From an uncultured Proteiniphilum sp. (lineage in GTDB: Bacteria > Bacteroidota > Bacteroidia > Bacteroidales > Dysgonomonadaceae), in contig NZ_CALNAT010000079.1 in assembly GCF_937873925.1 (NCBI RefSeq), forward strand, positions 1 through 26,156: a stretch of DNA of 26,156 nucleotides, written 5' to 3'. Positions 1 through 6,648 of the stretch are shown in pieces. Below the pieces are notes generated by a model, which worked only from the letters and a program-made list of their open reading frames with translations, was not told where the DNA came from and made no database searches. How positions within the stretch are numbered: the first letter of the stretch is position 1; every line of letters starts with the position of its first letter. The position numbers and the translations under genes are program-made.

Positions 1-1
1 C

Positions 2-484
2 TTTACACAAGGTTATAGCGGAACATTAGAAAATGCCTATGGAATCTGGGAAAGCAATTATTCCAGTACCGAGTCGGATCCGCGCGGAGTGGAAGCGGAC
101 GGTAATCTGGACGGTAATTTCCCTGATCATACGGGACAATCCGATTTCACGATCAGGAATATGACGATCGAATTAAAATTGGCGAAGCTTGAAGATACAC
201 AACACGCCGATTTTAAGAAAAAAACGATGCAGGATGTACTCAAAATTCGCCGTGGCGCCAAAGCAACTATTGAAAATGCATTGGTAAAAGGTACAGGTAC
301 GGCGCAGGATGTGATCGATGTGGACGGGGCAAATGCAGGTACGGCTATCAGCTTAACGAACCAATTGACTTCGGTTACAGACAAGCTGATAAATCCGGAA
401 GCCGGGTTACCGAACGTAAAAATCGAACCAGGCAATACCGGTTGCCCAACCGATATCTTTGCCTGGACGGGATATCAGTTCTAA
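2..484 (+). CDS. 3' end of an unrecognised, probably surface-exposed protein (partial)
   Basis: The reading frame is open from base 2 to the TAA at 482-484, so about 160 C-terminal residues of a gene that starts before the window are visible. I do not recognise the family. The visible part is rich in Asp, Asn, Gly and Thr. It has short beta-strand-like runs such as FTIRNMTIEL and KATIENALVKG spaced a few tens of residues apart, and it ends in DIFAWTGYQF. That pattern would fit a right-handed parallel beta-helix or another extracellular beta-rich fold, but this is inference from composition only. No catalytic motif is evident. A GTG at 89 could act as a start, but the frame is open well upstream of it, so an internal start is unlikely. 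A hairpin terminator follows 24 bases after the stop. Confidence 0.75.
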   Translation, partial: FTQGYSGTLENAYGIWESNYSSTESDPRGVEADGNLDGNFPDHTGQSDFTIRNMTIELKLAKLEDTQHADFKKKTMQDVLKIRRGAKATIENALVKGTGTAQDVIDVDGANAGTAISLTNQLTSVTDKLINPEAGLPNVKIEPGNTGCPTDIFAWTGYQF

Positions 485-508
485 GTAAATAGTACTCTAT
501 TCAGAGAT

Positions 509-542
509 AAAAAATACCTTGGTGCAAATCAAGGTGTTTTTT
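509..542 (+). terminator. Rho-independent terminator after the first gene
   Basis: A 13-bp stem (509-521 with 530-542, one T.G pair) has an A-run on the 5' side, an 8-base loop, and TTTTTT on the 3' side. The A-run and T-run make it potentially active on both strands. It separates the partial gene from the MORN gene. Confidence 0.8.
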
Positions 543-566
543 ACTATCTATACATTGATTAGTTTA

Positions 567-574
567 TACATTTG
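567..574 (+). promoter_or_regulatory. Candidate -7 box of the MORN-repeat gene
   Basis: TACATTTG matches the Bacteroidota -7 consensus TAnnTTTG exactly and lies 38 bases before the ATG at 613. I see no good TTTG -33 box at the usual spacing, so this is a half-supported promoter. Confidence 0.45.
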
Positions 575-612
575 TTGCTGTATTGATTGATATATAACAT
601 TACGAAAAGCGT

Positions 613-1098
613 ATGAAAAATAAAATATGGCTATTGTTGGCCGGTTTCTTTCTGGTCTTGGGCTTACCCGCACAGAAACCACAGGATATCCCGCAGTTGT
701 ACCAATCGGATGGTGTTTATTATCGCGACAGGGCGCAAACAGAACTCTATACGGGAGACTACCGCGAATATTACGGGAATAATACGATCAAGCTGGAAAT
801 GCAGATAAAAAACGGTCTGCCCGAAGGTCCTTATATAGTCTATTTCGAAAACCGGAAACCCAAGGAGGTGCGTTCCTATAAAGATGGCAAACTGCATGGT
901 TTGTGGCGGAATTATGATGTATCGGGGCAACTTATCTCCGAAGCGGAATACAAGAACGGACAAAAGCACGGGACATGGCGGATCTGGGATGAATTGGGAG
1001 TACAGCGGTATGAAATGAACTACTACGACGGTAAAAAGACCGGGATCTGGAGAATGTGGAGTGACAAAGGTGAACTGATAGATGAAAAAAGATACTGA
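613..1098 (+). CDS. Exported MORN-repeat (YwqK-like) protein
   Basis: This 161-residue protein starts with a Sec signal peptide: KNK, then a hydrophobic run IWLLLAGFFLVLGLPAQ, probably cleaved after the Ala of PAQ. The mature part is a series of about five MORN-variant repeats (MORN_2 type, also found in proteins annotated YwqK-like). Repeat units such as KNGLPEGPYIVYFENR, KDGKLHGLWRNYD, KNGQKHGTWRIWDE and YDGKKTGIWRMWSDKG follow the G-x-W/Y-x-x-Y/W spacing. Family members are periplasmic or envelope repeat proteins with no established enzymatic role; the antitoxin label sometimes attached to YwqK has no support here because no toxin gene is adjacent. It is a single-gene unit between a terminator and the phosphate transporter, with 87 bases to the next start. 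Confidence 0.85.
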   Translation: MKNKIWLLLAGFFLVLGLPAQKPQDIPQLYQSDGVYYRDRAQTELYTGDYREYYGNNTIKLEMQIKNGLPEGPYIVYFENRKPKEVRSYKDGKLHGLWRNYDVSGQLISEAEYKNGQKHGTWRIWDELGVQRYEMNYYDGKKTGIWRMWSDKGELIDEKRY

Positions 1099-1185
1099 CT
1101 GCAATCTTAACAATAATGTAACCAAATCGTAACCATTTTGTAACATTTATAAGAGACCTTTGTGGCCAAAATAATTTAGTACTGA

Positions 1186-3465
1186 ATGGATCCTGTTTAT
1201 TTAATTATTGTAATTATTCTGTTAGGCCTGGCAGCGTTAGACCTCATCGTAGGGGTAGCAAACGATGCGGTAAACTTCCTTAATTCGAGTATCGGGTCAA
1301 AAGTAGCTCCTCTCTGGGTAATTCTCACAGTCGCTTCCATTGGAGTGATGATAGGGACGCTGTTCTCAAGCGGGATGATGGAGATCGCCCGAAGCGGGGT
1401 CTTTTATCCGGAGAAATTCACATTCCCGGCCATTATGATCCTGTTTCTGGCGGTGATGCTTACCGACGTCATTCTGCTCGACCTGTTCAACACATTCGGA
1501 TTACCTACTTCCACCACAGTTTCTCTGGTATTCGAACTCCTGGGAGCGGCGGTTGCAGTTGCTCTTTTCACCATCTGGACTTCAGGATCGGGCGAACAGC
1601 TGGGGGAATTCCTCAATAGCGGGAAAGCCTTAGCTATCATCGGTGGTATATTTATATCCATCGCCATCGCGTTCGTGGCGGGTAGTGCCATCATGTATAT
1701 CTCCCGTTTGATATTCTCTTTCAATTACACCAGGACATTTAAATATCTGGGCGCCATCTGGGGTGGGATTGCCCTCACGGCTATTACCTACTTCGCCATT
1801 TTTAAGGGACTGAAAGGAAGCGTGCTGGTGAGCCCTGATATGCTCGATTATCTGGAACACAACATGGGAACGGCCCTTCTGTACACCTTTATCGGATGGA
1901 CGGTGTTCATGGCGATACTTCAACATCTCTTCCGGGTAAGGATACTCAAAGTGATCGTGCTGGCCGGAACCGCCGCATTGGCCATGGCATTCGCCGGAAA
2001 CGACCTCGTGAATTTTATCGGGGTATTTATGGCCGGTTACGATTCATTCCGGATAGCACAGGATGTCGCTGCTTCAGGGGGCGATATCAATCTGCTTCAT
2101 ATGGGTAAGTTGTCGGAACCGGTAGTTGCCAATATCTGGTGGTTGCTGGGCGCCGGAGTGATCATGGTGCTGGCGCTCTGGTTTTCTAAAAAATCCCGGA
2201 CTGTGACAGAAACGGAAGTAAATCTTGCCCGCAAAGGGGAGGGAGTGGAACGATTCTCCTCCTCATCCCTTTCACGCTCCATGGTGAGGAGCAGCCTCAA
2301 TCTCAGTAAATCGATCGGCAGGGTAATGCCGGTATCGGCAAAAGATTTCATTAACAGGCGGTTTCAGCCGGTGGAACTGGAAAACAAAGCTTCTTTCGAC
2401 TTGATAAGGGCATCCGTCAACCTTACCATTGCAGCCCTGTTGATCTCGCTCGGAACATCGTTGAAATTACCCTTATCTACTACCTATGTTACTTTTATGG
2501 TGGCTATGGGTAGTTCCCTGGCCGACCGGGCCTGGGGACGGGAGAGCGCTGTTTACCGGATCAACGGAGTACTGACGGTGGTGGCAGGCTGGTTACTGAC
2601 TGCACTTGTGGCATTCTCCGCTTCGATGCTTGTGGGTCTATTCCTGATGTGGGGCGGCAAGATTGCTATCGCTGTGATGTTGCTGCTGGTCGTCTTTATC
2701 CTGTTTAAATCAGGGAAGTTACATTCCAAACTGAAATCCAAAGAACAACAGCATCAGCAGATCCTTTCCAGCGAACAACAGTTGGTCACTTCCTGTAACA
2801 ATGAAGTACACCTGATGCTGGAGAAAACACTCTCTATCTATAAACGTGTCGTGGAAGGACTGAAAGATGAGGACAGGAAGCTGGTAAGGAAGGCCACGGG
2901 TGAAGCCTATGAGTTGTATGAAAGATTCAAGGATAAACGGGATTATGAAGTGGTTCCCACGCTGGAAAGCATCCAGATGAACGCGCTGGAGCTTGAACAG
3001 GAATATGTGCAATTGGTGGACTACTCCTATGAAATTACCAAATCGTTGAAAGTAATTTCTGAGGCAACTTTCCGGTATATCGACAATAATCACACCGCAT
3101 TCTCCAAAGAACAGGTCGAAGACCTGAAGGTCATCTATAAAATCCTTTCCGAAGCGTTTGCCGGATACGAGAAGATGGAAAAATCAGGCGATTACGGCCA
3201 GTTTAACCTGATTGTAAATATGCGGGAAGCGATTCTTGATTTGAATCCAAAATTGACCAAACGCCAGATTAAACGGGTAAAAGCAGGAGAGTCGACTACC
3301 CGTAGCAGCATTCTTTTCCTGAGTCTGGTGAATGAATCGAAGATCATCACCCTGCAATCGAGCAATCTGATGAAGTCGCACCGTAACTTCAAGGAACAAT
3401 ATGCCAAGTCGGTATCGGAGCGAAATACAAAGCACTTCCTGGAACAAGCTCCTCTCGATGTCTAA
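1186..3465 (+). CDS. PiT-family inorganic phosphate transporter with C-terminal PhoU-like domain
   Basis: This 759-residue inner-membrane protein belongs to the PiT/PHO4 family, which imports phosphate with a cation. The two family signature copies are visible: GVANDAVNFLNSSIGSK at residues 23-39 and a related FAGNDLVNFIG stretch near 267-280, each with the conserved N-D. The second half of the carrier has the LPLSTTYVTFMVAMGSS segment near 427. About ten hydrophobic segments run to residue ~507. The remaining ~250 residues (508-759) are soluble, helical and rich in Lys and Glu, and resemble PhoU/DUF47 regulators, so carrier and putative regulator are one polypeptide. The ATG at 1186 is preceded by an A/T-rich region typical of Bacteroidota translation starts. 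A weak -7-like box GACCTTTG sits at 1155-1162. It converges with the minus-strand gene at 3528. Confidence 0.93.
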   Translation: MDPVYLIIVIILLGLAALDLIVGVANDAVNFLNSSIGSKVAPLWVILTVASIGVMIGTLFSSGMMEIARSGVFYPEKFTFPAIMILFLAVMLTDVILLDLFNTFGLPTSTTVSLVFELLGAAVAVALFTIWTSGSGEQLGEFLNSGKALAIIGGIFISIAIAFVAGSAIMYISRLIFSFNYTRTFKYLGAIWGGIALTAITYFAIFKGLKGSVLVSPDMLDYLEHNMGTALLYTFIGWTVFMAILQHLFRVRILKVIVLAGTAALAMAFAGNDLVNFIGVFMAGYDSFRIAQDVAASGGDINLLHMGKLSEPVVANIWWLLGAGVIMVLALWFSKKSRTVTETEVNLARKGEGVERFSSSSLSRSMVRSSLNLSKSIGRVMPVSAKDFINRRFQPVELENKASFDLIRASVNLTIAALLISLGTSLKLPLSTTYVTFMVAMGSSLADRAWGRESAVYRINGVLTVVAGWLLTALVAFSASMLVGLFLMWGGKIAIAVMLLLVVFILFKSGKLHSKLKSKEQQHQQILSSEQQLVTSCNNEVHLMLEKTLSIYKRVVEGLKDEDRKLVRKATGEAYELYERFKDKRDYEVVPTLESIQMNALELEQEYVQLVDYSYEITKSLKVISEATFRYIDNNHTAFSKEQVEDLKVIYKILSEAFAGYEKMEKSGDYGQFNLIVNMREAILDLNPKLTKRQIKRVKAGESTTRSSILFLSLVNESKIITLQSSNLMKSHRNFKEQYAKSVSERNTKHFLEQAPLDV

Positions 3466-3486
3466 ACGCTATTTGTATACGGTTAC

Positions 3487-3501
3487 GGTAATAATATTAC
3501 C
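3487..3501. repeat. Short perfect palindrome between convergent genes
   Basis: GGTAAT-AAT-ATTACC lies between the convergent PiT gene and the minus-strand gene at 3528. A short T-run (3513-3517) follows on the plus strand. It may be a weak terminator for the PiT gene, but the stem has only 6 bp and is AT-rich. Confidence 0.35.
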
Positions 3502-3527
3502 TGATCCAAAAACTTTTTATCTGCTAT

Positions 3528-3890
3528 TTATTTTTGCAATAGACTAACGCTCAGATTCTGATTTTTCGTGAGATCGATTTCTGTTGTATAGGGTTCGTAA
3601 GAAATCAATTCAACCGTTAGTTCATATTTACCGGGATTTACACCGGAGATGGTAAATTGCCCGTCAAGATCGGAGTAATATTTTTTTCCGTCCACAATAA
3701 TAGCAGCCCCGGCAAGCGTCTCTTTGTTCTTATCGTCTACGACTGAACCGGTCAGTTGTAACGCTTTTACATTTTCCACACGGTTGACCGATGTGGTCTC
3801 TTTACTTTTTTTCTCGCTGTTATTGTCAATGAAAGCAAAAGCAGACACCGAAATCAATAAAGAGCAACCAAGCATTAATACAGATCTCAT
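3528..3890 (-). CDS. Small exported protein with carboxypeptidase-D regulatory-like domain
   Basis: This 120-residue protein has an N-terminal signal peptide (MRSVLMLGCSLLISVSAFA, cleavage likely after AFA). A charged linker follows, then one CarboxypepD_reg-like beta-sandwich at residues ~45-118: ALQLTGSVVDDKNKETLAGA, then DLDGQFTISGVNPGKYELTV. The same domain begins SusC-type receptors, where it precedes the plug. Here it stands alone with no TonB box, plug or barrel, so it is not a truncated receptor start in any obvious way; the small size and clean stop suggest a complete small periplasmic or surface protein of unknown role. A -7 box (TACTTTTG) sits 37 bases upstream. It lies 105 bases downstream of glmS on the same strand but has its own promoter-like site. 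Confidence 0.8.
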   Translation of the reverse strand: MRSVLMLGCSLLISVSAFAFIDNNSEKKSKETTSVNRVENVKALQLTGSVVDDKNKETLAGAAIIVDGKKYYSDLDGQFTISGVNPGKYELTVELISYEPYTTEIDLTKNQNLSVSLLQK

Positions 3891-3927
3891 AATGGATACT
3901 ATTTTGTCAGTCTAATTTAAAACTGTA

Positions 3928-3935
3928 CAAAAGTA
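3928..3935 (-). promoter_or_regulatory. Candidate -7 box of the CarboxypepD-like gene
   Basis: Read on the minus strand this is TACTTTTG, a full match to TAnnTTTG. It is 37 bases upstream of the ATG at 3890. The -33 region is not convincing: the nearest CAAA on the plus strand, at 3948-3951, is too close. Confidence 0.5.
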
Positions 3936-3995
3936 GGGAGATAACGGCAAACAGGGCGTTACGTTTTGATTAAGTTTTTGTTAAGTTTTGGTTGC

Positions 3996-5837
3996 TCATT
4001 CCACCGTCACTGATTTCGCCAGGTTACGCGGCTGGTCCACATCACACCCTTTCACTACCGCAATATGATAGGCCAGTAATTGAAGAGGAATAACCGAAAG
4101 CAAAGGGGCCAGACAGGGCATTGTTCCGGGTACTTCAATAGTATGGGATGAAAGGTTCTTTATGACAACGTCCCCCTCGGTGACGATGGAAATGATCCTG
4201 CCTTTGCGGGCTTTTATTTCCTGAATATTACTCAGTACTTTTTCGTAAGTTTCGGATTGGGTTGCAATGGCTATAACCGGCATTTCATGGCTGATAAGCG
4301 CTATCGGGCCGTGTTTCATCTCGGCGGCAGGGTAACCTTCGGCATGTATGTAGGAAATCTCTTTCAGTTTCAGGGCACCTTCCAGGGCGACCGGGAAATT
4401 ATATCCCCTGCCCAGATAAATACAGTTGCTGGCATAGGTGAAAGTTTTCGCCAGTTCGGCAATCTGATCGTTTTTCTTGAGCACATCGCCTACCTTATCG
4501 GGTATCAGGCTCAACTCCCTGATCAGTTTAAGGTATTCATCGTGTGAAAGCGTTCCGTTCTCCTTTCCGATGAGAACGGCCAGCATGGTGAGGACGGTGA
4601 CCTGCGCCGTAAAGGCTTTTGTAGATGCTACGCCGATTTCGGGGCCTACATGTGTGTAACATCCTGAATGTGTATTTCTCGGTATGGAGGAACCTACCAC
4701 ATTACAGATACCGAAGATAAATGCTCCGTGTTGTTTGGCAAGCTCTACCGCCGCCAATGTATCGGCGGTCTCCCCCGATTGGGATATGGCAATGACAATA
4801 TCATCCTGGTGGATGACCGGCTTCCTGTAGCGGAATTCGGATGAATATTCCACTTCCACCGGGATGCGGGCATACTCTTCGATCGCATACATGCCGATCT
4901 GCGCAGCATGCCAGGAAGTTCCGCAGGCAGTGATGATAATACGTTTGGCATTCAGGAATTTGTCTTTATTGTCAATAAAACCGGCCAACGTAATATTATC
5001 CTTGTCGACATTCACCCTGCCGCGCATACAATCACCCAGGGAGTGAGGCTGTTCAAATATCTCTTTGAGCATGAAATGAGGATATCCCCCCTTCTCAAGT
5101 TGACTAAGGGTCAGCTCGAGTTGCTGTATCTGCGGCGTTTTGTCAATATTCCCTATTGTCTTGATCTTAAGCGGTTCATTCCGTTTTATGGTGACAATCT
5201 CCTCCTCGCCGATATAGGTGACCCTGTTTGTGTATTCGATGATGGGCGTTGCGTCGGAACCGATAAAATATTCCTCTTCTCCTATACCGACCACTAAAGG
5301 ACTCCCTTTTCTGGCCGCCACGATCAGATCCGGATTATGTTTGTCGAGAACGGCAATGGCATAGGCCCCCACAACCTGGCCTAATGCCAACTGTACGGCG
5401 GTAGGCAGATCGGTGTCATTCGTTTTCTTCATATATTCTATCAACTGCACCAATACTTCCGTGTCGGTTTCGCTTTGGAATATATATCCCTCTTTCATCA
5501 ACCCTTCTTTCAGAACAGCATAGTTCTCAATGATCCCGTTGTGAATGATGGCGATCTCTTCCGATTGCGAATAATGAGGGTGCGCATTATTTTGAGTCGG
5601 CTCTCCATGGGTCGCCCAACGGGTATGTGCGATTCCGATTGTCCCTATAGTATCTTTTTGTTGCGCGAATTGTTCCAATTCATCTACTTTCCCTTTTGTT
5701 TTGTATACTTTGAGATGTTTATTATCGATCAAAGCGATTCCGGCGCTGTCATACCCACGGTACTCGAGCCTGTGAAGCCCTTTCATCAAAATAGGATAAG
5801 CTTGCCTGTTACCGATATATCCGACTATTCCGCACAT
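3996..5837 (-). CDS. glmS: Glutamine--fructose-6-phosphate aminotransferase (isomerizing)
   Basis: GlmS converts fructose-6-phosphate and glutamine to glucosamine-6-phosphate and glutamate, the first step toward UDP-GlcNAc for peptidoglycan and lipid A. The 613 residues match the usual family length. The start MCGIVGYIGN places the catalytic N-terminal Cys at residue 2, which fixes the start codon. RGYDSAG (27-33) and HTRWATHG identify the class-II glutamine amidotransferase domain (~2-225). Two SIS sugar-isomerase domains follow (about 290-430 and 460-600) with ITACGTSWHA near 300 and SQSGETADT near 350. The C-terminus DVDQPRNLAKSVTVE is the highly conserved GlmS tail. It is a single gene with its own promoter (6103-6133) and a leader of about 260 nt containing a dispersed repeat. 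There is no sign of the glmS ribozyme. Confidence 0.98.
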   Translation of the reverse strand: MCGIVGYIGNRQAYPILMKGLHRLEYRGYDSAGIALIDNKHLKVYKTKGKVDELEQFAQQKDTIGTIGIAHTRWATHGEPTQNNAHPHYSQSEEIAIIHNGIIENYAVLKEGLMKEGYIFQSETDTEVLVQLIEYMKKTNDTDLPTAVQLALGQVVGAYAIAVLDKHNPDLIVAARKGSPLVVGIGEEEYFIGSDATPIIEYTNRVTYIGEEEIVTIKRNEPLKIKTIGNIDKTPQIQQLELTLSQLEKGGYPHFMLKEIFEQPHSLGDCMRGRVNVDKDNITLAGFIDNKDKFLNAKRIIITACGTSWHAAQIGMYAIEEYARIPVEVEYSSEFRYRKPVIHQDDIVIAISQSGETADTLAAVELAKQHGAFIFGICNVVGSSIPRNTHSGCYTHVGPEIGVASTKAFTAQVTVLTMLAVLIGKENGTLSHDEYLKLIRELSLIPDKVGDVLKKNDQIAELAKTFTYASNCIYLGRGYNFPVALEGALKLKEISYIHAEGYPAAEMKHGPIALISHEMPVIAIATQSETYEKVLSNIQEIKARKGRIISIVTEGDVVIKNLSSHTIEVPGTMPCLAPLLSVIPLQLLAYHIAVVKGCDVDQPRNLAKSVTVE

Positions 5838-6102
5838 ATATGATTATGATTAAGTTTGATGGAATATAATACAAGAAGGTGGAATATCCGTCCGGATAGG
5901 GGCAGAAAAAGTGATAACGCTAAAAACGGACTGGATGGATTCACCATGTTCAATTACTTTAGATATTTTGAGTCGCCTTCGCTCTTCGATTTTCAATTCT
6001 TGCAACGACATATTCACCTAAACTTAGTTGTTTTCCAAGCAAGCTTGGCTTCTGTTCGTATTGCTTAACGAAAATATTCCGGTTATTTTTATAACGAAGA
6101 TG
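5838..6102 (-). other. Long 5' leader of glmS
   Basis: If the promoter at 6103-6133 is right, glmS carries an untranslated leader of roughly 260 nt. It contains the dispersed element at 5948-6074. Nearer the gene (about 5880-5935) several short arms can pair: ATCCG-TC-CGGAT at 5885-5896 on the plus strand, and GTCCG with CGGAC on the minus strand. The leader has short open frames but no long one with a convincing start. A structured regulatory leader is an inference. Confidence 0.5.
5948..6074 (-). repeat. Dispersed ~127-nt element, copy A (in the glmS leader)
   Basis: Read on the minus strand it begins TTTTCGTTAAGC, contains the perfect inverted repeat CCAAGC-TT-GCTTGG (6035-6048), later GCGACTCAAAA, and ends GTAATTGAAC. 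Copy B at 15827-15933 (plus) has the same blocks in the same order. Over the alignable blocks I count about 80 identities in 94 positions, with a central stretch about 20 nt shorter in copy B. The central hairpin arms are conserved (CAAGC-TT-GCTTG in copy B). It is not flanked by obvious terminal inverted repeats or target duplications. The element type is unknown. Confidence 0.8.
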
Positions 6103-6133
6103 CAAAAATGCATTATCTTTCTGAAATATCAAA
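6103..6133 (-). promoter_or_regulatory. Promoter of glmS
   Basis: On the minus strand TTTG (6130-6133), then exactly 19 bases, then CATTTTTG (6103-6110). This fits the Bacteroidota -33/-7 arrangement with one mismatch (C for T) in the -7 box. The -7 box is inside a TGCA-TTTT-TGCA palindrome. Its distance from the ATG implies a long leader. Confidence 0.6.
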
Positions 6134-6284
6134 GAAAAAAGAAAAGATATTTACAATATAACAAAAAAGACGGGTTATTGTTTAATATTATGTGTTAATG
6201 ACATTAATTCTCCAGTAATATTGTCATTTTAACACTAAATGCAATAAAAATAAAACAAAATGTTTGTTGAGTAATTCCGGGGCC

Positions 6285-6303
6285 TCCCCTCAAATTTTGG
6301 GGA
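6285..6303. repeat. Imperfect inverted repeat upstream of the small membrane gene
   Basis: TCCCC (6285-6289) and GGGGA (6299-6303) flank an AT-rich 9-base centre. It ends 6 bases before the -33 box at 6310-6313, so it could be an operator. Only the symmetry supports this. Confidence 0.3.
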
Positions 6304-6309
6304 CAATGT

Positions 6310-6340
6310 GTTGCACAAGATGGATGAGGTATTATCTTTG
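6310..6340 (+). promoter_or_regulatory. Promoter of the 56-residue membrane protein gene
   Basis: GTTG (6310-6313), a 19-base spacer, and a perfect -7 box TATCTTTG (6333-6340). The gene's ATG is 20 bases further on. This is one of the best promoters in the window and is strong support for the short gene behind it. Confidence 0.65.
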
Positions 6341-6360
6341 TAACAACTATTTCGAAAAGT

Positions 6361-6531
6361 ATGGCAAGAAGAAACCTTTCTCAGACACAGATTGCATTTA
6401 TCATTATCCTTTGGATTGTACTGGTTGTCTATATCCTGTTATATGCAAAAATAACCCCGTTTACCGTCATCTCCATTCTGATATCGGGGGCAATTGTTTT
6501 TATTCCTGTTTACAGAAATCTAAAAAAATAG
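6361..6531 (+). CDS. Small two-helix membrane protein (56 residues)
   Basis: The frame starting at the ATG at 6361 runs to TAG at 6529-6531 and encodes 56 residues. It begins MARRNLSQTQ, then has one hydrophobic helix (IAFIIILWIVLVVYILLYA, residues 11-29), a short polar turn KITP, a second helix (FTVISILISGAIVFIPVY), and a basic tail RNLKK. A consensus promoter lies 20 bases upstream. The positive N-terminus and C-terminus suggest both ends are cytoplasmic. A longer frame overlaps it (6264-6539), but that protein is Cys-rich and has no membrane or domain logic, so I treat it as a shadow. No function can be assigned; it sits just upstream of gdhA, which has its own promoter. Confidence 0.7.
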   Translation: MARRNLSQTQIAFIIILWIVLVVYILLYAKITPFTVISILISGAIVFIPVYRNLKK

Positions 6532-6571
6532 CTATTTGAGTAACGAAATTAACATAAATGCATAAAATATT

Positions 6572-6600
6572 TTTGTTTTGGAAATTATTTTCTAACTTTG
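6572..6600 (+). promoter_or_regulatory. Promoter of gdhA
   Basis: TTTG (6572-6575), 17 bases, then TAACTTTG (6593-6600), a full match to the -7 consensus. The gdhA ATG is 48 bases downstream, giving a leader of about 40 nt. Confidence 0.7.
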
Positions 6601-6648
6601 TGTTTCAAAGTGATTTTATTGACATTATTTGATTAAAACAGAATTTTC

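Noticed and set aside
613..1098. YwqK antitoxin of a toxin-antitoxin pair
   Set aside because: No toxin gene is adjacent; the sequence supports only a secreted MORN-repeat protein.
3528..3890. Truncated SusC receptor
   Set aside because: It shares the CarboxypepD-like first domain but has its own promoter-like box, signal peptide and stop, with no plug or barrel remnants downstream.
5838..6102. glmS ribozyme in the glmS leader
   Set aside because: That ribozyme is known mainly from Firmicutes, and I see no sequence resembling its conserved core or pseudoknots here.
6264..6539. 91-codon frame upstream of gdhA
   Set aside because: It is Cys/Tyr-rich, lacks a domain, and its start precedes a consensus promoter that belongs to the 56-codon membrane-protein frame it overlaps.
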